A stretch of DNA of 64,000 bases from NCBI GenBank assembly GCA_022925895.1, contig JAKSYS010000113.1:51746-115745 (forward strand). The letters run 5' to 3'. A model generated the notes under the pieces. That model made no database searches. It had not been told where the DNA came from and saw only the letters and a list, made by a program, of their open reading frames with translations. Shown here piece after piece: positions 11,797 through 24,629 of this stretch. This stretch comes from Fragilaria crotonensis (lineage: Eukaryota > Bacillariophyta > Fragilariophyceae > Fragilariales > Fragilariaceae). Made by a program: the position numbers and the translations under genes. The stretch's first letter is position 1; each line of letters opens with the position of its first letter.

Positions 11797-12745
11797 ATGG
11801 CTGCTTGTTTGGCTCCAAATGCTCTTTCTGGCATCAACAACGCTGATGCCGAGAAATCCAAACGGGGCCCTGGCTACACCAATGTGGAGGATATGATTGT
11901 GGCACGATCGTTTATTTCAGCATCAGAAAATGCAATCTGCAGAGCTCATCAGAAGGGCAAAGTGTTCAAGGCACACATGCTTGAGATATATTGTAAATTC
12001 ATCAAGGAGCAGATGGAATTGGACAAGGCCCTACTTGGACAAAGTTCAGAGGCAACATGAGATGAGTAGTACATCCAGAAAGGAGTTGGAACACTGTAGG
12101 CTATGCAGATTGCAGTGGTGAATCAATTTATTATCGATTCAAGAGTTTGATTGCACCTGAGGTAATGAAATTCATGGGAATCCACGAGACAACTGATATG
12201 GCAAGTGGTTGGAGTAATGAAGATCATAAGACTGCGTGTCTTGAGTTCTACAAGAAAAGGTATGGCCCTCCATTTTACTTCTATGCTGTTTACGAGTACA
12301 TCCGTGACAAAATAAGTTCTCGTCATTTTGCACCAAAACTGAGGAGGAACTCCTTGGGAAGCATCCAATTGGAAAGAAGAAGACACGCCAGTTGGAGGCT
12401 GATGCAAAACTGGTTAAAGCTGTGATTTTCTTGGAGGTGGTTATTAAGAAAGAGGGTGGAGGAGTGTACACAAATCATGGCAACGGATGATCTAGTGCAG
12501 GTACTCCAAAACATCTCCAATGTGATTGCCAAGTTGGAAATGCTCTCATGGAAAACATGAAGGCAGAACAAGATATGAGGCTTGCGCAGTCTCTGGATAC
12601 ATCTGATAGGAAGGCATTTGCAAAAGAGCAGATGGCTTTGATGATTGCTGAGACGCAAGAGAAACGAAGCCAACTTGAGGCAAATGTTGATGCGGCGGCA
12701 GAACAAGGAAGAGACAAGGGCACAAATTTGCAGTCATTCTACTAG
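11797..12745 (+). pseudogene. Decayed Myb-like accessory ORF of a PIF/Harbinger element
   Basis: Three successive reading frames (11797-12060, about 12147-12420 and 12548-12745) form one broken gene. The first contains GPGYTNVEDMIVARSFISAS and KGKVFKAHM, typical of the trihelix/Myb-like second protein that accompanies Harbinger transposases. The middle part, in a shifted frame, keeps helical spacing. The last piece ends in a glutamine/lysine-rich helical tail. At least two frame changes separate the parts. It is convergent with the transposase pseudogene downstream. Confidence 0.6.
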
Positions 12746-13012
12746 GTGACTAGTAGCTTGTAGTTGTAATTGAGAACAAATAAGAGAGGCAATAATAAGC
12801 AGTGCTGTAGCTAACTACTTACCGCCGCTGTTGCCACCTTACTAAAAAGACTCCTCTACTACTACTCTTATTCTCTGTTGTTCTTGAGAATCTCAACAAG
12901 CTTGTCCATGCATGCATTTTTCAATCGATGGTGTTCCTCCACGTTGTATAAACACTCCCACCATTGCTGCACATACTGGAATCAAAGCGAGTCATTGCCT
13001 TTTGTTGATAAC

Positions 13013-14345
13013 TCAAGTTCTTCTGTTGATTACATATAGCTGCGGAGGATGCAACTCCATCTCTGCGATCCGTCGGTTCACGTGCTGTTGTTCAGCTTCA
13101 AGACCTGCTGCTGTCGTGTGTTGCGCATCATTTTCCAAACGTCCATCATGCACATAGAGGGCCTCTGATTCAACCTCATTATTGTCAATTCGATGCGAAA
13201 CCATCATGTTATGCAGTGTTATACAAGTGTTCACCACACATGCAATGTCACCGACATACCACATCTCTATCTTTCGTACAAGGACGTGAAATTTTCGTTG
13301 TATGAGACCAAATGCACATTCAATGTCTTTTCTTGTGGCTTCCTGCCACTTCGCAAATGCCGATGCATTGCGATCACAAGGCTCCTCGATTGTTTTTAGA
13401 AACCTAGAAAAGCTCAGGGTAGATTCCATCCACCATGAGCCAGAGTCAATTGAAAACGCGACCTCCAATCTCAAATTCAAAATCAACCCCTTCTGCGAAT
13501 GAGCCAGGAAACTCTTTAAGAGACTACGTCAATCCCAAATGTTTATATCAATCAGCAACCCCGGCCACTCAAATGAGCGGTGCCAGAGCCACAAGTTATA
13601 GTCTGCAAAAGCTTCCAGTACAATTGTGGGCTTCCCCTCTTTCCCGGTCTGTGATCCTTGCCAGGCAAGAACGCGACAATTTTTCCAACAAACATGAGTA
13701 CCACAGTCAAGACAACCGATCATCCCCGGCATTCCATGCATAGCCTCATGGATTGCAGAGACTCTTCTTGCGTCGGCTCGCGTCATTTTCCAAGCAAAAA
13801 CGCTTTGTAATGATTCATCTCGCGACACGATTTGACTGAACTTCAGGAGACAAATTCTTGCCGAAGTCTCACTCATTTGGAAGTAGCTAATCTTGGAAGG
13901 CACTAGGAGAACAACCGTAGGCAACTAGCTTAAGTGCCATTAGAACTTGAACAAGCGGGTCAGTTTTGTACCTTCCACTGACATGCATCCTGTTGTGAAG
14001 TGAAAAATGGGTCCGTGAAAGCACAGATGTTTAACATGATTTGAGTCATCTGCTTGGTAACCCTGAATACACGTTCATTCTGTTTGTCATCAAAAACTGG
14101 CGTTGGCAAAAAGTAGTCTTCTTGGATGGCGAATTGTGAGCATCGTCGTCGTTTGGGTGCTGCATCTTCCTCTCCACCATTTGGACGATCTCGACAATCA
14201 AGTTGTCATTGTACTCTGAGAGTAACCTCAGCTGCAGCTATGGCTTCTCGTTCCCTTTCCTATCTCTTGGCTTTTCCTCTCATAGTTCATGAAATACTCA
14301 ACCAAAATAGGAAGGAGTGCAGCCATCAGCAAAAGCACCATCATG
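13013..14345 (-). pseudogene. Decayed PIF/Harbinger transposase (DDE_Tnp_4/plant_tran type)
   Basis: Read on the minus strand, the region preserves the family order through frameshifts. An N-terminal part near 14345-14130 is followed by FFTSQQDA, GRYKTDPLVQVLMALKLVAY and then QMSETSARICLLKF. The catalytic region has GMIGCLDCGTHVCWKNC, AWQGSQTGKEGKPTIVLEA and WHRSFEWPGLLIDINIWD. The last piece (13486-13013) has WQEATRKDIECAFGLIQRKF and NTCITLHNMMV. The DDE core is therefore recognisable, including the Asp of CLDC and the Glu of RKDIECAFG. In-frame stops and frame changes near 13920-13990 and 13490-13530 make it non-functional as read, although some breaks could be introns. Confidence 0.75.
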
Positions 14346-14439
14346 GTGGCAGCTTTCTCAGACGCACCACCTGACATGTTCTTGGAAAACACAGAACAAC
14401 AAGAAGGTCCGTTTGTGTTGGAATGATTTGTTCTGGTGG

Positions 14440-14907
14440 ATCGTCAAGAACCGAAAACAACTTCACGATCAATTACCAGCAGCGTCGTTCTTTGTAGAAC
14501 TTCACTCCGTCATACGTACTGGATGGTACCCTATCACGAAGAAAAACGACAAAAAATCCGTTCGAGTGGCGATGATGCTTTCTGATGGATTGTCAAGAAC
14601 CGGATTTAACGTCACGATCAATCACCAGCAGGCAGCGTCATTTTTGTCAGAGATCTTTGTAGCACTTCACTTCGTGATGATATGTTCTGGATGGTACCCT
14701 ATCACGAAGTAAAACGACAAAAAATCCGTTCGAGTTGCGATGATGCTTTCTGATGGATTGTCAAGAACCGAAAACAACGTCAAGATCAATCACCAGCAAC
14801 TTCATTTTCGTCAGAGATCTTTGTAGTACTTCACTTTGTGATACGTACTGGATGGTACCCTACCACGACGTGATACGACAAGAAATCCGTTCGAGTAGCG
14901 ATGCATT
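14440..14907 (+). repeat. Three tandem copies of a ~150-168 bp unit
   Basis: The words TCAAGAACCG (14444, 14593, 14761), CACGATCAATCACCAGCA-like, CTGGATGGTACCCTA and AAATCCGTTCGAGT recur in the same order. Spacing is 149 and 168 bp. The third copy decays into the sequence leading to the next transposon remnant. Confidence 0.85.
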
Positions 14908-15109
14908 GTGGATTCATTGTCATAGGATTCAAAAGGTATGAGTGAGTCAAGACGCGACAAAAGCGTTGGCTCCAAAACTTCAATAATTTGAAGTGGCTGC
15001 CTTCTTGAAGATTTGGTCTGACACCACCTTCCAATGACAACTCTGGAACAAGTGGTTACTCGCAGAGATTTGGGTGGAAGCACTGGCAAAATCAAACCTA
15101 ATCGATCAT

Positions 15110-18100
15110 CTTCTCATGTCCTCAATAAAGGTTGGTGCTTTTGATGCAGCAATGGGACGGAGTGGCGGTGACTTTGATGGCCAGATGATCTCGCACTATG
15201 ATGGAACAAACGCGACTGGAATTTTATGTTTGATCTTTCAGCAAACCACGTTTCATAATGTGACCGACAAGAACAAACAAGTTTGTTATCCAACACCACT
15301 TGGCGGTAGTTGGAAAGAAGGTGTGATGGATGTAGCCAAGAATGTTTTTTGTTTGCTTACCAGCGACAAGGACCACGTGCACTCGTCAGATTGTTGTTCT
15401 TTTGGAACAGCACTCCAATGATCCTGCTGCTTCAAGCTAGCGTCACAGAACAGTCAACTGTGAGGATGCCATTCTTGCTCCTGCACCGCACCATCCTCTT
15501 GTGTTGAGTCCAACAGAACAACAAGACACATCCTCCTCTTCTACTACTGCAGTCAAGACTAATGATCTAGAACAAGCCGTGTCAAATTCTTCTCTTCCTT
15601 TAGCATTGTACTGGAACAGTCAAGATGTTTCTAATTTGTTTGGAGGGGGACACCAATTTGGTACACCTTAAGATGTGAGAGATCTACTGAAGCTATGCGT
15701 CGAGCTTCTTCAGTTGGTCAATCGTGGCGAAACTGGGTGGCAAAATCTTATTCAAGGTCGTGACCCCGAAAACCTCTGCTTGCTATCCGATATCTTTGCG
15801 GTTTGCCTATCAACAAGCAATAAAAAATATGAATAAGTGGACATGGGAGCAATGTTGTGAGCATGCCTGCTCACAGCTTAATCCGCTCGGAATTGAACAA
15901 GCAACTCACAATCGCGCAGTGCAAGAATGGAATGCTGGTACTACTATACTTCGACTAGTAGAGGGCAGTTTCCCGCATCCAAATCATGCAGTACGATGTG
16001 GCAAGAAGCCTTTAACACTTTTATTCAAGAAGTACCCGGTTGCTATTGACAATATAATCCAGTTTGGTGTGAAGAACTGTTAAGAATTCCGGGTTCCAAT
16101 TTCCGATCTGATTATCGGATTCAAATACCGTAGTATTAATGTTCAGTACTATATCGTCCAGTACTAAATCTTAGTTGTTATAATTGTGAGCTGACTGATT
16201 TGTTGCTCCATAAACATCAATTCAAAGGTAAGTTCTCATTTGTAGCCTTCAATCATGTAATCCTTGTGAGTCTGGTAATAATTCAATCCCATCCACCACA
16301 TACTTAATCCCACCATTTCCAGGAACAACCATTCAATCCCACTGGTTGACACTTCAACAAAAGAATCTTTAATCTTCTTTTTCATTGTTGACCTCATTCT
16401 TCAATGTCCCTTGAGCTTGGTTGCAGTTGCAGTCCAATCAACACCATTGCCATGCTGCAATTCATGATCAACAGAACAACCAACAGAGATACTGGTACTG
16501 TCGCGCGTGGCGTACTGTCCATCAGATACAGTAGCACTCGACACCGCGTCAGTAGCACAGTAGATCTTGACAAAGAACCTGACAACTCTGACTGTTGATT
16601 GTTTCATGGTTTTGCCACGAAATTCTGTTGTTGCCGAAGCTGTTTGAGCAGTGGCGGTCCGATGTATTACGTAGCTGTGAAAGAACTACAAACGACGGAC
16701 AAGACATTTCAATGTTAACAATGCAAGCATTCATGAACCAACATAGAATCAAGATGCTGAGTATTCCAACCTGCTGGCGGTGGCTACACCGTCTCGGGTT
16801 TAGGTACAAATATCAGCGGAAAGGATCCCGAAAAGCTTTCTGTGAGACACATTTGACAGATGTGGAGCCTTGATGCTTGCGATGGATACGTGTCTTGCAA
16901 CGTGAGTTGGAGACAACTCATACAATCCTAAATCCTGAGTTTGGATATCAATTTAATGATGGAACAATCAATCGTATCATGTTGAGTTTCATGTGGGCTA
17001 CTGTACTAGAAAGCAAGGCAAAGCTGCTTGCGGCGAGCCATTAGTATTTTAGAACCCTCTAGCATGAGCAACCGAGCGCCGCATGGATCAATGCCGATTG
17101 AAGTCTTTGGCCAAGACAACAGTGTTTTCTCGCAATTCATCATCCCAACAAGTCATGGATGGGCCCCAATCAAGAACAAGGACTCTTCCCAAAATCACTT
17201 GGCAAGGGACTCATGATATTGGCTTTCAAATCGAGAGATTCAGGACTTGGGATGCCAGTAAGGCCTGCGCAATTGGATGCCATCAACCACCTTTGCTACT
17301 GCACAATGGATTACATTGACAAAATGGCAGCAATTAGTATCCATTTGACCACATGCAAGGCTCCCCTGTAAGAATCACCGTTTGTGTGGACGAGTCTTCT
17401 CATCGGTGCAATAAACGGCGGGTATTGGAACAGCTATCGTATGGCAATCCAATTGGCTGGAGGATGCCGTAGATTGCCTCCGTATCCTGTGGCCTGGCTT
17501 TGAATTTGTCTTTCTCTTCGACCATAGTAGCCAGGGCCACCATGCCCGTAAGAACGAAGGGGCTCTCAATGCCTCCAGTATGTAAGGGTGCGTATTATCC
17601 GGATGAAATTTGTACTTTTTGTACTTTGTACTTTGTACTTTCGAAGGACAAAGTACAAAGTACAAAAAGTACAATGGGTCCTACCCCGAAGCACCAAAAT
17701 GAATTTTTGACTTTTGCAATTTCATAATGAAAGACGTTTTGGGGTTCATCCGAAATCCCTCCCCATCGTCTTGCCAGTCTAAGTATCAGTTCCTTCAAGT
17801 CATACTGAGGTTACTTACGAAGTGGATATCTACGTTGAAGATGGTACAAAATAATTACTTAATCGTTGTGAATGTAAATAAAAGGCTACTTTACCACAAG
17901 CTGACGGATTGAAACTAGACAAGCTCTCATAACACGAGCTTCATAGAAGAAACACGGTTTTTTAATGGATTACGGGGTGTTCATGGTAGTTGGAACGTAG
18001 TAATTATAAAATTCTTAGAATCTAAATAAAATGCTATTTTACTACACAATTAGTGTGAATGAAAGGCAACAGTCCTAAATACAAATCTAGGTTCATGTGC

Positions 18101-19826
18101 AAGAGTCTAAATACAAAGCAAGAAGTAGGGTCTACACAAAAAATTTACGGGCATACCGCTTGTTGTTCGAATTTTCGAATTGAGTGGACCCGTCAAACGA
18201 TGAGGGAGGCAGTCCCTTTGGACAATGGTAACGGCACATCAATCGATTGAATGTGTCGAAGAAAGATCTGACTCAAGGACAAGAACAACAAAAAATGATT
18301 GATGCAACGGCAATAAAACGGGAACGAAGACGCGAATGCAAACGAGAATGATGATCATCGCATGCGTTCATGATGGCAACCAAAAAAAACAAGTTTGACG
18401 AGAATGAATCACGACAGCACCAATCATGGCTCCACCAAAAAGATGATCAATTTCGCAATAGCAACAAAAAGGTCAAACGTGAAAGGCGAGTTTGTCAACC
18501 ACTCTAAAAATACAAATAGACATGATGCACAGTTTTTGGTGTTGTAGCTAATAGTTGGAGCTTTTTAGAGTACAACATCCGAACAACGAAGTCGCCACTT
18601 CATTCAACCGACACACCCCAAATAATGTAAAAAGTACAAAAAGTACAATCCGGGTTCGCCTAACATCGAAAATGTTATTGAAAATGTTATTGTCTTTTTG
18701 TACTTTTGAAAGTACAAAACCCGGAAACAAAAGTACATTGTTTCCGGGTTTAAATTCCGGGTTTTGTACTTTTGAAAGTACAAAAGTACAATAAAGTACA
18801 AATTTCATCCGGATAATACGCACCCTAACGCAGCGAGATCACCGAAAGATGTCTTGGACCCTTTAATCCTTCCCTGAGAACGGGAGACATACAATCCATG
18901 ATATTCACAGAAACAGATACTGGTCCGTGGTGGATTACAACGCAAGAAGGACGTGACGCTCGGAAGCATGACATAAGTCATGATCCGCTTCCAGGTGCAG
19001 TAATCAAGCTTGCAAACCGAATCAAGTTTCAACTTGCTCGCCGTGCCCTTAATGACGAGGCGGGTATCACTGTCGAGGACCCCCTTTGGGCTATGGAGAA
19101 ACTCAAAGAGATTGCAAACACATACGGGATTTCCCTCCAGTATGCTAAAGCTCGAATCACCAAAGGCTGGAGCATGAAACCTAATGACTCTTACAAATTC
19201 TGTGGGAGCAAGGATGGATCAATCCTGGTGAGGAGTGTATGGCATATAAACAGGACAAAACCGCAGGCACCAGGATTGTGAATAACTGGTTCTACACTAT
19301 CAATGGTCAGAAAGATCCACAAACAGGACAGATCCTCGATTTGTCATCACTGCAAGCTCTCATGGAACATGGAAGAGATACCACTCTACAGTTCCTTGAA
19401 AAGCAGCGGGGTTTGCTTGAGGGTTCTCTTCACTCCAAAATTTGGGCATCGAATACAACTGGGTGCAGCAGGCCAAAGCAAAAATGCGAATCACCCCCAT
19501 TCGCGAAAAGCAAGAGCAAGCAAATTTCATTGCTCTTGTGGTGAAGTGTTTATGTCCTGAGAATGTGCTGACAAAGGAGAGGATTAGAAAATTTGCAGGA
19601 TGTGCAAGAGCATACATTTGCACTTACTACCACTTGTCAAGGGATTCCAAAACCATCGGGAACAATCTTCAATTGCTGGCAAGCCGGCATTTGTCAATAT
19701 TGCTAAGAAGCAACAACTCCTGTACAAGGAGATGGAACGATTGATAAAAAAGTTCAAGACTCATCGGTGCGCGCTTGATTTCGACAACAGCTTTGTCAGA
19801 TCTAGCTTGATTGATCTGACAAGAGA
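15110..19826 (+). pseudogene. Decayed copy B of the large DDE transposase family, interrupted by a TIR element
   Basis: Pieces in changing frames match the intact 1040-aa protein at 39266 in colinear order. They are an N-terminal domain (15110-15330, DGTNATGIL); a helical part (15724-16083, NKWTWEQCCEHACSQL and FPHPNHAVRCGKKPL); TCWRWLHRLGFRYKYQRKGS (about 16765); the first catalytic Asp in EVFGQDNSVFSQ (about 17100); LFDHSSQGHHARKN (about 17515) with the second Asp; GIEYNWVQQAKAK (about 19445) with the candidate Glu; and KKFKTHRCALDFDNSFV (about 19750). Numerous stops and shifts make it inactive. A 1.24 kb element is inserted at 17586-18825. Confidence 0.8.
17586..18825. mobile_element. 1.24 kb TIR element with TAA target duplication, nested in transposase copy B
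   Basis: The left end begins GGGTGCGTATTATCCGGATG and is repeated inverted at the right end over 33 bp without mismatch. TAA flanks both sides (17583-17585 and 18826-18828), again a Harbinger-type TWA duplication. Just inside both ends lie several GTACTTT/AAAGTAC words able to pair. There is no transposase inside. The perfect arms imply a younger insertion than the decayed gene it interrupts. Confidence 0.88.
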
Positions 19827-19981
19827 GTAACACTTTGCACCAATTCATCGTGACAACAATTGATGTGAATGGAATGCGTTTCGATTGATCACGAAAGATA
19901 CGAAGTAACTGATGACGTCTACTATGGACTGTATTGGACGACTGTACCAGTAGTACCACAGCCTACCTCTTGAGTCTTCAG

Positions 19982-20008
19982 CATGAAACCAGCCATACAG
20001 ACTCTTCA
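19982..20008 (+). repeat. Terminal repeat remnant of transposase copy B
   Basis: ATGAAACCAGCCATAC followed by AGACT matches the right inner terminal repeat of the intact transposase (42505-42530), and it lies ~155 bp downstream of the last coding match of copy B. The left counterpart was not found. Confidence 0.6.
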
Positions 20009-20329
20009 CTCTACACTCTAGACTATAATATACTAGAAGTAGACTATAGTAGACCTATTATATAGGATATGAATTATGAATGTTCGAAACTTCAAAACTT
20101 CCAATTTTTGACCGTGTACTTTTACGGCCCTTAGAGTAGTCTACAGAATACAGTACAGGGTACAACTGGTTTTTTGTTGAAGCGTCCAAAGTTGTTGGTT
20201 GTGTACAATTCGTACCACCATTATGCATCCTCATACACTATGCCAGGTTTTAGCTGCTCCTGCCTCCTGTGGCCATAGAAATCCAACTCTGTTGACATCA
20301 TCACACCACATCCTCCTCCTTTCTAGTCT

Positions 20330-23300
20330 TTGCTTGTTTGAGTTCACTGTTGACAAAGCCATGATCGAAGTCCAATGCGCACCTGTGAGACTTGAACAAT
20401 CTTGTCAGGCGTTGGATATCTGAGTACTAAGTCGTTGATCGTCTGTTAGACTCGTAGCAATGAAGTCGCCGTATGATCTTGTTGCTTCTGATTCTCAAAA
20501 GATGATAGTAAGTACAAAAGTATGCCGGTGCACTTGATGCAAACTTCTCCATCCTTTGTTTTGTTCAACTCCTTGATTGTACACCATGTTGAATCTCTCT
20601 CAAGTTGTTTGAAATTCTATCGTCCCCTCTTTTGAGATACAGGGAATCTCTGTAAAACGCCTTCATTGCATGACCCCGGCTTAAGTCAATGCCATCCCCT
20701 GCTAGTAGTTTGGCATGTAACTTTGGTGTTAAAAGTATCGTGATGCCCAGCTGAGATACAAGGTAGTAAAGTGCGGTTTCTGTGTCCTCCTTGAAATCAG
20801 CACAATCCGCAATGAGATGGCATAGGGAATAAGTCAATCCTCCCCAAAATTGTGTCTTTCTCTCCATCAACAGTGTATTTATCTAACACACTTGGATCAA
20901 TCAGTCCTCTTTCCCACAGAACTTGTAGCATGGTTTTAGATTTTCCTTCCATCCAGATTGGATTTTGTCGACTTCTTTGTGAATTTTGATTGAATTGTTT
21001 CTTGCCAATTCCTGAAGTGTGGCTATATTGTAACCGCATTTTTGTTGGAGCATAACACCCTTTTCATTGAGCGCTTCAAGAAGGGTCTTCTTTGATTTTC
21101 AATTGGCTTACTTCTTTTCCATATGATGCGATCATGACGTTGTTAGTCACGTTGCTCTGGTGTCAAGTACCATGGAGGGCCGCAGTCGTCAGTATTAAAA
21201 AACCATTGCTTGACTGGTGTGTGTCTCCTATACCCAGCAGGATTGGTGAGTGTGTGCCCAGAAAGCCCTCTTGTGGCATTATGAGTGTGTCGCTCATCTG
21301 TTGTTTTGATCCTCCAAAGTTCTTTTGCGTGTTGATTGCACTAAGTGCACCGTCACGTTTGCGAGCGAGTGTGTCCCAGTGAATGACTGAACTAAAATAC
21401 AAAATCAAAGCTTGGATATAGGATTTGTAGGCAATCGACCACACCCCCAAGCTGAAGGCTCATGTGGTACTATGAATCCCAATAACCCTCATTATTGATT
21501 CCGATGAACTAGTATTTGCGAAGGGGGATTCCATCAAATTCGGCTTCCTCGTTGTTCCCAAGATTTCCATCGCGGCTGTTGTATTGTCAAGGTAATTTCC
21601 ACCGCCAAAAGCTCTTGTTTGCCTGCTTGCCATGTTTACTTTGTGTAACTCAGCCATCCTCTGGCGATTGCCTGCCAAAGCCATATTCACTTGACACGAA
21701 TGCAGAAAGCATATACCCATTGCCCTCCGACTTCGGCAGCAGTGGTTCTTGTCCTTTTGACCCAACCCATTGTTTGGAGGAAAATAGATACCGCATAAAG
21801 ACAGACTCATGCATCTTGACCAATAATCATAAGTGGCCTGACTGATGATGACACTCAAATGCTTGTTTTTGCTTCAACATCTTGCGCTGCCTTTTCTACT
21901 CTTCTGCTTCATGATATGCAATTCTTTCAGTAGTCAACGTGAAACTCACCCCGAGTCACATCAGACATAACATCGTAGTAATGATGTCCGAAATCTGTGA
22001 AATACTAGTAAGGCTTGATTGTAGCAGCTTCACTGAGTGGAAGCTGATTCCAATGCCAACAATGTTGCTCAAGCACGGTAACGTAGTTCTTGCAGAATTC
22101 GTTTCTATGTGCCACAACATCTTCGCATTCATGGCCGTCGACGTAGAAGCTCTTCCTTCTCGTATCATACTTGAATCCGAGCAATCGCTTCCAGCGCCAT
22201 GGTGTTGTGAAGCTTTTAAGTCTATGTGCGCGAAGGAATAACGCAAGATCATGCTCATCCTGATTGACATCAACAGGATCACCAGTAGGATTCATGGCAG
22301 TGGCACTTGTACTCGACGTTGACATTTCTTCCGCAGTAACTTCTACGAGGAATTCACGTTTTCACAACGCAGCCGCCAGCCTTGGGATGATTACGGACAA
22401 ATGAACAGTTTGATAGACTGCTTCAATTGAAAGATGATCTGCTCCTTTGCGCATGGATACAATTTGAGAACTCAAGGAAGAGTTGTTTCCTTCACTGAAC
22501 AGACAAGTTTGGGTGTGGGAAGCATTCAAAAATTCTGGAACACACCAATGTTACAATTTGCAATGGTTTAAGAGAAGGTTGCTTGTGTCATACCAAAGGT
22601 GTTAAATACCTTACAAGATTCAACGGAACAGTCTTGCCACATCCATTCATTCATTTTTGCGAGAGCCAATCCGTAGGCGTGACTAAGAAATGTCGCCTTT
22701 TGTCGAACGTTGTATATGTTGGCCATGGTACAGCCACGCATTGTTGATACCTCTTCCTTGCACAACAGTCCTCCAGCAATTGTTCTCTTTCTCACAAACA
22801 CTTTGAAGCAGTACAATTCCTCTCTGAAGTGCTTCCATTGGAGTTTCAGAATCAAAATCAGTATCATTGCCATGCTCACAATGCCTCGTCCCGTGTTTCA
22901 TTGGTTTGAACATTCGGTATGCCTCTGGGCTAGCTACTACACGGTTGGTAACAACTTGAGCCAGATGCATCAGCAGCAAGTGCATCACCAGTATCTTCTA
23001 TCCTTGCTTATTTGTTTGGTGATTGCTCAACATTGTTGTCGATACTTCCTCTTGTTATAGCTTCCGTGTTGACAGGTGTAGTTATCATTGTGGTGTCAAC
23101 AAGAGCACCAGGTCTTGATCTTGTGCTTGGAATCACACGCACATTTGCGGCTGCTTCCATTACTTTTTCGTTTCATGCACTGCTGATAAGTTGACATGGG
23201 TACCGTATCTGCCTTGATTCCTCTGTGAAGTAGTAATAGAACTTGTTCTTGTATGTGACTCTGAATACTCCTATAGTGCTTGATCCATCAAATTGGTGCA

Positions 23301-23390
23301 TTGATTCTCCAAACGAGGAAGCTGACTTGGACATTCCTGTATTGAACCTTCTTTCATCAATGATGCCAGAAGGGCGCATTGACACCAAAT
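20330..23390 (-). pseudogene. Decayed copy C of the large DDE transposase family
   Basis: On the minus strand the pieces are colinear with the intact protein. They include an N-terminal domain near 23388-23180 (FDGSSTIGVFRVTYKNKFYYY); a helical region near 22750-22570 (NIYNVRQKATFLSHAYGLAL); HRLKSFTTPWRWKRLLGFKY and KSFYVDGHE (about 22230-22130); the IIGQD first-Asp motif near 21815 with a frame break just after it; LQVLWERGLIDPSVLDKYTV (about 20920); LVSQLGITILLTPKLHAKLL (about 20770-20700); and RLFKSHRCALDFDHGFV (about 20410-20350). The candidate Glu position reads GDGID, so that acidic residue is changed to Asp. Copies B and C are arranged tail to tail. Confidence 0.8.
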
Positions 23391-24629
23391 CTCCCTAAAG
23401 CTTCACCCCAAGATGCAGGTAGTAGCCAGCAATTTGACAATCTAGGACCATGCGTGATGTCTGATTGAAGCAGCATGATGGCATCAGTCAAAATAGCATA
23501 AATACCTTTGTCAACCATTGTATTTATAGATTTATCACCAACAGCAGGTTCACTGAGTTACATTGGAAGGTGACTGCAGGAGGTAAATCTATTGATTAGA
23601 ATGGAAATGTTGCAAATGAGGGCTTCAAAATCTCATTGTGGAACCCTTCTTGCTTCCATCACGAAAAAGTCCAGCTCTCGTGACGTCATATTGGCAGTGA
23701 AATCGGTATAGCGTAGGATTAATACTGGGACGTGCGCATGGATTTTTGAACAGAAAGCCACCTGTACCGGTAGAGTACCGGGTACAATACTCAGTACAAT
23801 ACAACAAGTATGACAGTATGACATACAAGGTACAGTAGTCCGACTTCAAGGTCGGTGGTACTACAGTGCTACGAGCTACGACAGTACGAGTATAAACATA
23901 CGTCATACCAGGTACAGTAGGTATCGGGTACAAGTATGACATGTATCGCATATTTACATATGCCTTCATACCTTGTTCGTGTACCTGAGCAGCGGGTATT
24001 CGGAGTCTATAGAAACACATGAACTGACCATGATGGTTATGCACAGGTGACAAGACACAGCGCGCACCCGGACATGAACTTGGATTTTAGCATGTATTAC
24101 CGCAATCTGCGTATTTGAACTGTTTCGTGAGTTTTTGAATTTTGAACAAGCAACCATGTGAGTCAACCCATCCAATCGTATATTTACGTCCTTCCGACTT
24201 TTTGGATTCGAAAATGGCACTCTGATCCGATATCATCCCTGATCTTGTCCGTGTTTTCATGTGTATCTTTGATTCCGTAGACATGCCGACATGATGATTC
24301 ATACACTAGGTATACTTCAATATATTTAAAATAGGAAACTTGCTCTAACATGTGATTGGATCTTGTAAGGGTTTGATTCGTTCTGAAGGTTCATGTACCA
24401 GATCTGACAGGGTTTTAACCACGATATTTAGGTACGTTGATGAACATGTATGTAGGTGCGCCATAGTGAATACCTCGTCAAAGTCGTGTAAGGAGCTGTG
24501 CAACTCCAAGCGTTTAGCGGTCAAGATCAGTTTCATAAAATTTGATTCGTGATCTCTACTCTAAACCAACCCTGTCAGTAGTTCTGAGGGACTTCACCTG
24601 CATCACCCATACTTTCAACACACCACGCA
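23391..24629. other. Intergenic region upstream of the repetitive secreted protein
   Basis: No supported gene. The region 23750-23960 is dense in TACCGGTA/GGTACA/GTATGACAT words. The promoter of the following gene should lie in 24050-24629. Confidence 0.45.
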
